DNA of 35,473 nucleotides from the IMG/VR virus record IMGVR_UViG_3300028393_000189, positions 1 through 35,473 of that record, one strand, 5' to 3'. The stretch's first letter is position 1. Each line of letters starts with the position of its first letter. Below are positions 31,232 through 35,473 of the stretch, in pieces. The notes beneath the pieces were generated by a model, which did not search any database, was not told where the DNA came from, and was given only the letters and a program-made list of their open reading frames with translations. This DNA is from a virus. Made by a program: the position numbers and the translations under genes.

Positions 31232-31244
31232 GCCTTGAAACGGA

Positions 31245-32171
31245 CTACTGCTTGGTCGTGTCCGTGAGGATCGTCACCACACCGTTGTCGAGCAGACGGG
31301 TGGCACCGACAATCGCGGTGGAACGGATCTGCAGACCGTGTGAGAGGTCGGCGCGGATATCCATGTAGCTGCGGCGACCACCGTCACAAAGAACAGCACT
31401 GTTCTTCTGGTAGGCGATGCAGGTACGCACGTTGCTGGAAACTCCAAGCAACTCGGTGCGGACAACCTTGAATCCGAGGAACGAATCAACCGCACCGTCC
31501 ACCAGTGCGCGAACACTGTTGTAGAGTTGGTTGGTGACCTCGGTCGTGCTGAGCAGGTCGGCAATCTCCGCTGCGCTGACAACCAAGATACGGTCTTCGG
31601 CGGGAGCCTCAGCCTTATCGAGTTTGTATTTGGCATAACGCACCTTGTCGATGGTCAGACCAGAGTTGGTTGCGGTTCCACCGAATGGCACACGGTTGAC
31701 GGCAATCTGCTGATTGGTGGTGTCGAATGCCTGCGTGGTGGTCGTGGGGATGCCCTTGTCGGTCGTGTTGGTAACGACCGCGGAACCCGTGAGGGCAGCG
31801 ATCAAGATACCGTCAACGGTACGATTGTAGGCAGCGAGTTGGGACTGCATGATCTCGCTGGAGGGATTGCTGACGCTACCGAGGAAGAACTCGTCGAACT
31901 CGTCCACGATGTTTGCAACATCATAGGCGGTTGGATAAGCCCAGCGGGTTGGCATCGTGATGTCGCTTGTGGGTGTCGCGGCATTCTTAGTGGAAACGGC
32001 TGCCATGCTGGTCAGACCGAGTTGGTTGAAGCGGACTGCTGCGCCTTTTGCGGCGACGAGCTTGGTGCGCTCCTTGAGGCGGGCATCCTGCTGCTGGAGC
32101 AAGTGCTGCCATGAGTTTTCGTAAGCGATCACATAGTGATCAGCAACTTTTGTGAGGTTGTCTTGGGCCAT
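31245..32171 (-). CDS. Major capsid protein (308 aa)
   Basis: The shell subunit. The reading MAQDNLTKVADHYVIAYENS has the N-terminal YENSWQHLLQQ segment and then ERTKLVAAKGAAVRFNQLGL, DITMPTRWAYPTAYDVANIV, DEFDEFFLGSVSNPSSEIMQ, typical of one podovirus/siphovirus HK97-like capsid lineage; the C-terminus (VRTCIAYQKNSAVLCDGGRR, DLSHGLQIRSTAIVGATRLL) also fits. It follows the scaffold gene across a terminator and a 277-base control region containing an extended dyad, and is itself followed by a terminator, a strongly isolated transcription unit as expected for high expression. It lacks a Shine-Dalgarno (CCATTACC before ATG). Confidence 0.93.
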   Translation of the reverse strand: MAQDNLTKVADHYVIAYENSWQHLLQQQDARLKERTKLVAAKGAAVRFNQLGLTSMAAVSTKNAATPTSDITMPTRWAYPTAYDVANIVDEFDEFFLGSVSNPSSEIMQSQLAAYNRTVDGILIAALTGSAVVTNTTDKGIPTTTTQAFDTTNQQIAVNRVPFGGTATNSGLTIDKVRYAKYKLDKAEAPAEDRILVVSAAEIADLLSTTEVTNQLYNSVRALVDGAVDSFLGFKVVRTELLGVSSNVRTCIAYQKNSAVLCDGGRRSYMDIRADLSHGLQIRSTAIVGATRLLDNGVVTILTDTTKQ

Positions 32172-32331
32172 GGTAATGGGTGGGTGTGTCTCCGCAGGGG
32201 TTGGTTAGCGGGGACGGATTTGGATTGATGTCCGGTTTGCTCTGATTGTCCCTAATGGGGTCAGTCTCAATCGGGTCACTCCACCTACATGGGCCGAAGA
32301 TTGGTTATCCTTCGATGGCGTTGGTTCCTTT

Positions 32332-32376
32332 CTATGGTGTCAATACACCATACGCAATCTGTTTCAAACTGGACAT
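32332..32376 (-). CDS. Possible leader peptide (14 aa) before capsid
   Basis: ATG within the shared 15-mer opens MSSLKQIAYGVLTP and a TAG stop. It covers the extended dyad exactly. Translation of such a leader could couple ribosome movement to the hairpin, but the reading may only reflect the repeated DNA. Confidence 0.3.
   Translation of the reverse strand: MSSLKQIAYGVLTP
32336..32364 (-). promoter_or_regulatory. Extended dyad site E upstream of capsid
   Basis: In gene sense AAACAGATTGCGTAT, then GGTGT-ATTG-ACACC (dyad 32336-32349, exact). Compared with sites A-C it has a few bases inserted between the extension and the dyad. The 15-mer repeat (32364-32378) adjoins its upstream edge. It is 164 bases from the capsid ATG, the only extended copy far from a start. 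Confidence 0.72.
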
Positions 32377-32378
32377 CT
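32364..32378 (-). repeat. 15-base repeat shared with the int control region
   Basis: AGATGTCCAGTTTGA in gene sense, identical to 8457-8471. A chance 15-base match in a genome of this size would be rare (about 0.6 expected for any pair counted over both strands), and both copies occupy similar places, so shared regulation is likely. Confidence 0.65.
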
Positions 32379-32380
32379 CA

Positions 32381-32428
32381 CAAAAAGAAACCCCTCCCGC
32401 GGAGAACACATAAACTCCGTGAGAGGGG
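32381..32428 (-). terminator. Intrinsic terminator after scaffold gene
   Basis: CCCCTCTCACGGAG (32428-32415 in gene sense) pairs with CTCCGCGGGAGGGG (32404-32391) in a 14-bp stem with one GU pair and one A-C mismatch and a 10-base loop; TTTCTTTTTG follows. This is a strong Rho-independent terminator placed 20 bases after the scaffold stop, and it isolates the capsid unit. Confidence 0.9.
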
Positions 32429-32448
32429 TGATCGTGACGGGCGAGCAA

Positions 32449-33402
32449 CTACCCGTTCTTGATCAAATCGAGGACGAGCTTGTTGATCTCTTGATCCCCG
32501 TCCATGTACCTCTGGTGGTAGGGGTTCTGGGGATTCTTCTGGATGTCGGTTGCTTTGGCGCGGCCTGCCATGAAGGTGGCAGTCGAGTCGGCTGAGACGA
32601 TCTTATCGTCGCTCACCATCCGACTGAACCTTTCCAGTGCCACAATGACATTGGGGTCAGAAAGTCCCTTGCTGTTTGGGTCGAGTCCGGTGACTTGGCA
32701 GGCTCTCTTAACGACTGCCATGTTGGTGTCGAACTTTTCTCCCCACGCCTCCGCGAGTGCCTTCTTGCCGGCATCGTATTCCTTGGCAGCGATCTGCGCC
32801 TGCTCCGCGGCTTGCGCTGCACTGCGCTGTGCATCCCACGACATGATGGCCTCCGCCTGCGCGGGGGTGAGACCCTTCTCATGGGCAAATGCGTTGAACT
32901 CTTTGGCCTGCGCTTCGTTCCATTCAAATCCCTCTGGGAGATCGGCGGGCTTGGTAGGGTAGGAGTCGGGGGTTTCGGGCACACCGATTTTGGATCGGAA
33001 CGCGGCCCACTCCTCTGGGGTGGACTTGTCGTTAGGCAAAATCACCGCATCGGCTTTCTTTCCCAAAAGTCGTTGCTGATTGATCAAGGTTTTTGCCATG
33101 GCAGCAGGATCCTTGAACTGACCGAGGATCTGCTTGGAATCGGCAAACTCTTCGGGGAGACGGTCAAGCCACCCCTCACCGAATTGACCCTTCTCGTTGA
33201 GACTCCACGGGGAACTATCCGTCTGAGTCGAGGTCTGTGTGGTTGAGGTACTCGCGCCAGTGGGATCGATGAGACTTCCACTGGTTGGTGCGCTCGTCGA
33301 ACTGTTCGTCGTGCTTGTTACTACTGGGTCGGCTTGACTTGCCAGTGCCGCGTTGCCGTCTACTGCAATTGCGGTCTGTCCTTCGCCTGTGATCATTGTC
33401 AT
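32449..33402 (-). CDS. Capsid scaffold/assembly protein (317 aa)
   Basis: Acidic, helical protein placed between portal and major capsid, with a Ser/Thr-rich disordered N-terminus (TSTTQTSTQTDSSPWSLNEK) and helices such as QILGQFKDPAAMAKTLINQQ and EAIMSWDAQRSAAQAAEQAQ. The pattern LPEEF...PKT..NQQRLLGKKADAV...WAAFRSKIGVPETPDSY is found in podovirus scaffold proteins. It guides shell assembly and is later lost. The start at 33402 overlaps the 62-aa stop region (GAATGACAATG). A terminator follows. Confidence 0.85.
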   Translation of the reverse strand: MTMITGEGQTAIAVDGNAALASQADPVVTSTTNSSTSAPTSGSLIDPTGASTSTTQTSTQTDSSPWSLNEKGQFGEGWLDRLPEEFADSKQILGQFKDPAAMAKTLINQQRLLGKKADAVILPNDKSTPEEWAAFRSKIGVPETPDSYPTKPADLPEGFEWNEAQAKEFNAFAHEKGLTPAQAEAIMSWDAQRSAAQAAEQAQIAAKEYDAGKKALAEAWGEKFDTNMAVVKRACQVTGLDPNSKGLSDPNVIVALERFSRMVSDDKIVSADSTATFMAGRAKATDIQKNPQNPYHQRYMDGDQEINKLVLDLIKNG

Positions 33403-33587
33403 TCGGTTTCATGGGGTTGGTTGTTTACTGCTTCGGAAAGAGGTGGCAATACACCTCCGGCCAAAAACTCGGCATGCTCAACCGGAGAAAAGTTCTCCTT
33501 GTGCCATGCGATAAAGAGTGGGTTCTCCCGAAGGGTTTCGGGGGTGAGTTCAGTCTTTCCTTGCGGTCGTTTTCTTTGGTGTTTCAT
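33399..33587 (-). CDS. Small protein (62 aa)
   Basis: Reading MKHQRKRPQGKTELTPETLR, then ENPLFIAWHKENFSPVEHAE and FLAGGVLPPLSEAVNNQPHE. I do not recognise it. The position between the Bbp19-like and scaffold genes suggests an assembly role. It overlaps the previous gene by 38 bases, large for this genome, and its stop overlaps the scaffold start. GVLPP is encoded by a dyad copy. Confidence 0.6.
   Translation of the reverse strand: MKHQRKRPQGKTELTPETLRENPLFIAWHKENFSPVEHAEFLAGGVLPPLSEAVNNQPHETE
33442..33455 (-). promoter_or_regulatory. Dyad site K upstream of scaffold
   Basis: In gene sense GGTGT-ATTG-CCACC, inside the 62-aa gene in frame (GVLPP) and 39 bases before the scaffold ATG at 33402. 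Confidence 0.6.
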
Positions 33588-33813
33588 GAATGGCGCGGTG
33601 GACGCAGGACTCGATGTGGAGGATCACCTGCCTTTGTCCGTCTCGGATCGCGGCCTTGAGTGGGTCGTAGCTCCCGTCCGGTGCGGCAATGAATGCGGGG
33701 GAATCAAATCCAAAGGACTTCTTGAGGTGCTCGATGACCTCCTTGCCTGCTTCGGTAGTAAGAGTCCCGTAGGAAAGGATCGCCTGCGGGATCGTTGCGA
33801 CTTGCTCGCTCAT
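33550..33813 (-). CDS. Bbp19-like structural protein (87 aa)
   Basis: A small protein found between portal and scaffold in related phages. The central DGSYDPLKAAIRDGQRQVIL and HIESCV pattern fits the Bbp19-like family (D...GxRxVxLxI), and EHLKKSFGF resembles its N-terminal helix. The role is structural, perhaps in the head vertex. It begins in a TAATG overlap with the portal stop. Family assignment is by pattern only. Confidence 0.65.
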   Translation of the reverse strand: MSEQVATIPQAILSYGTLTTEAGKEVIEHLKKSFGFDSPAFIAAPDGSYDPLKAAIRDGQRQVILHIESCVHRAIHETPKKTTARKD

Positions 33814-35473
33814 TACCTCATCATTTGGCTGAGTTGGGCACCCGCTGCGGTGTCCGGCTTCACGCTACCGAGTTTTTGTGCAATGTCGGCTTGATGGGCC
33901 TGCTGCGCCATCATCTGCTGCTGCTGGGATGCCTGTGCCCGTCCCTGCCTTATCTGGGCAATCTGTTGGGGATTGCGCAGGAACTCAGCGTCTCCACCAT
34001 TTGCAAGGGTCTTTTCGCGCACAATCTTGTCGAAGTCAAAGTTGTCGAGTGGTGACATGTCTCCGGTGGCTTGAGCCACCTGCACCGCGCCGGAGATCAC
34101 CTCATCGATGACTTGCACCGAGCGTGTGCCAACGGCAATGGACATGCGGTTGTTGAAGATCACTTGCGGTTCGGGGATGAAAGGTTCCCCGTTGGGGGCG
34201 AGTTGGATGAGGGACTGAGGTGGAGGGGGGAGCAGTCCGCGGCGGGCGAGGATTCCGTAGACCCGCTTCACAATGGGAATCAACAGTTCGGTGGTCAGTC
34301 GGCTATAGGTCGGGGAGATGAGTACGAGTTTCTCACTCTCCATGGCCCGCACTTGGGTTGCGGTGATGGGGGTGCCACCGCGCTGGGCTTCCTCCTGTGC
34401 AAACATCTGGAAGAGGGGCACATTAAATGCGTCCTCAATGTGGGCCTGCTTTTGTTTGACCCGATCCTGCCCAATGTCATAGCGACCCTGTGTCGCCCAC
34501 TCACGCGGTATGGAGTTGGGGTCTGCGGCTGAGTAGTAGGTGATCCCTCCGGCGCGGAGATCGACATCCCCGTTCATGTCTTCGGGGACAAGCAGGCGAG
34601 GGAATGCCGCAAGTTCCGCTAAGGCATCAAGTTGTTTCTGGAGGAAGTTGAGTTGCTTGGCATCGGGAAGTGCCACCCAAGAGGGAGACCACCCGTAGAC
34701 CGAGTCCTGCCACTTGAGGAAGCGCGAAACAAAGACGGGTTGCTCATCAAACCCAGAGTTGCGGAGAACGTGCTTGGTCGCCCACTCCACATGGGTTGAT
34801 GCAAAGGGTTTGTTCGGGCCATCCTTTTTGCCTTTGGTGCGCTCTTTCTCGGTGCGTGGACGGATCTCCCAGACTACCTCAATCTTGGTGTCCCAATTTT
34901 TGCCATCTCCGGCTTCGTACATTTTGGCAACCGTGTCCGAGACGTTTTCAATCCCGTATGCTTCCACAAGTTGACGGACACTCATCTCGCGTTTGACGAG
35001 CACCGTATCGACGTATCCCTCGTGGTTTTCACTGGCGACAAAAGAACCGACATCAAAAGTCTTGAAGAGAAGTGGGCAATACTCTCCCTCATCCACGAAG
35101 ACCGCGGTTGTTCCGAAGGCACCCCTATCGAGGTGGCTTTCATGGATCACGTTGTAGAAGTTACTGCGCCCCAACTCTTCAAGAATGATTTCGGTGCACT
35201 CGGCAAAGTATTCCGCGACTCCCTCGTCCTCTTCGATGTTTTCTGGGGCAGCCAGTTGAACCCAATTGCTGTGAGGATCGTTCACATAGCTCATGATGCC
35301 CGCTGCCATGATCTGGTTGGCGCGGACTGCCGTGGTATCAAAGAGTTGGGTCTCCCTATCAAGGTTCGGCCCGATCTGCTTGTTGAGGATGTACGATTTC
35401 CTCGGCATGACGTAGGTGGCAAGGTTCTGCCACATGCTCATCCAATAAGCGCGGGATGCCTCCAGTGCCGACC
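33813..35473 (-). CDS. Portal (head-tail connector) protein, main part
   Basis: Head-tail connecting protein of podovirus type. The visible chain includes ETQLFDTTAVRANQIMAAGI, HSNWVQLAAPENIEEDEGVA, FYNVIHESHLDRGAFGTTAV, then YGWSPSWVALPDAKQLNFLQ and a Gln/Ala-rich C-terminal helix (QASQQQQMMAQQAHQADIAQ) used as the portal barrel. It is open at the window edge; the N-terminus is at 1-238 and the complete length is 584 aa. It stops in TAATG with the next gene. It is the attachment point for terminase and tail tubular A. Confidence 0.95.
   Translation of the reverse strand, partial: SALEASRAYWMSMWQNLATYVMPRKSYILNKQIGPNLDRETQLFDTTAVRANQIMAAGIMSYVNDPHSNWVQLAAPENIEEDEGVAEYFAECTEIILEELGRSNFYNVIHESHLDRGAFGTTAVFVDEGEYCPLLFKTFDVGSFVASENHEGYVDTVLVKREMSVRQLVEAYGIENVSDTVAKMYEAGDGKNWDTKIEVVWEIRPRTEKERTKGKKDGPNKPFASTHVEWATKHVLRNSGFDEQPVFVSRFLKWQDSVYGWSPSWVALPDAKQLNFLQKQLDALAELAAFPRLLVPEDMNGDVDLRAGGITYYSAADPNSIPREWATQGRYDIGQDRVKQKQAHIEDAFNVPLFQMFAQEEAQRGGTPITATQVRAMESEKLVLISPTYSRLTTELLIPIVKRVYGILARRGLLPPPPQSLIQLAPNGEPFIPEPQVIFNNRMSIAVGTRSVQVIDEVISGAVQVAQATGDMSPLDNFDFDKIVREKTLANGGDAEFLRNPQQIAQIRQGRAQASQQQQMMAQQAHQADIAQKLGSVKPDTAAGAQLSQMMR
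35330..35473. repeat. Terminal overlap, copy 2
   Basis: Second copy of the 144-base overlap described for 1-144, differing at two silent sites. True phage direct terminal repeats are normally identical, so this is more likely assembly overlap of a circular or circularly permuted genome drawn from two closely related variants. Confidence 0.95.

Larger units (their letters stand above)
32172..32448 (-). promoter_or_regulatory. Capsid control region
   Basis: A 277-base stretch without a convincing gene, the longest in the genome. From upstream to downstream it holds a terminator, the 15-base repeat, an extended dyad and then about 160 bases of leader rich in GACCC and ACC runs that end at the capsid ATG. 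A possible host-type promoter is TTGAAA then 16 bases then TATTGA, where TATTGA overlaps the dyad; this is weak. Confidence 0.6.

Noticed and set aside
1-35473. CRISPR array, IS element or diversity-generating retroelement
   Set aside because: No spaced direct repeats of that form, no transposase and no reverse transcriptase were seen; the fibre repeats are ordinary shaft modules.

Overview
The window is one complete unit of a temperate, podovirus-like phage genome of about 35.3 kb, opened inside the portal gene. Bases 1-144 and 35330-35473 are the same sequence with two mismatches, so the contig closes to a circle of 35,329 bp and the portal gene spans the junction. Every gene I can support lies on the minus strand, so gene order runs from high to low coordinates. 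Genes are tightly packed with many ATGA, TAATG or TGATG overlaps, and no stretch over 300 bases lacks a gene. The host is not stated. The integrase C-terminus (NALRHSFASYHLA followed by MGHTSPRLIYETY), mid-range GC and many Shine-Dalgarno-free starts make a Verrucomicrobiota-like host my best guess, as inference only.

Layout in transcription order. (1) Head and tail: portal, a Bbp19-like protein, a small protein, scaffold, a terminator, a 277-base control region, major capsid protein, a second terminator, tail tubular proteins A and B, a cupin-like protein, and three internal or ejected virion proteins of 276, 654 and 2379 aa. (2) Adsorption cassette, partly low in GC: a tail fibre with a T7-type N-terminus, a possible fibre chaperone, three short structural proteins and a second appendage protein. 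(3) Lysis: two small membrane proteins, a 3-TM holin and an M15 peptidase endolysin. (4) Accessory genes: metallophosphoesterase, winged-helix protein and GNAT acetyltransferase. (5) Integration and control: an attP carrying the 3' end of a host tRNA-Ser gene, a tyrosine integrase, a small RHH-like protein and an excisionase-type HTH protein. (6) Recombination and replication: ERF annealing protein, several small proteins, a DUF1064-type nuclease, a replication initiator with iteron-like repeats inside its gene, a DnaC-type loader and SSB. (7) Packaging: DUF3310, small terminase, a small protein, large terminase, and two proteins leading back to the portal. There is no DNA or RNA polymerase gene, so the phage should depend on host polymerases.

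The most interesting signal is a directional dyad, consensus GGTGTATTGACACC in the gene sense, found 12 times and always in the same orientation. In six places it ends 16-20 bases before a start codon, and the bases between are A/C-rich and mostly have no Shine-Dalgarno. Five copies share an upstream extension (AAACAGATTGCG). Three copies cluster in the integrase/HTH control region. Since I see no classical repressor gene and no divergent promoter, I suggest these sites form a phage-wide control system (operator, stoperator, promoter or RNA hairpin) for a one-strand temperate genome.
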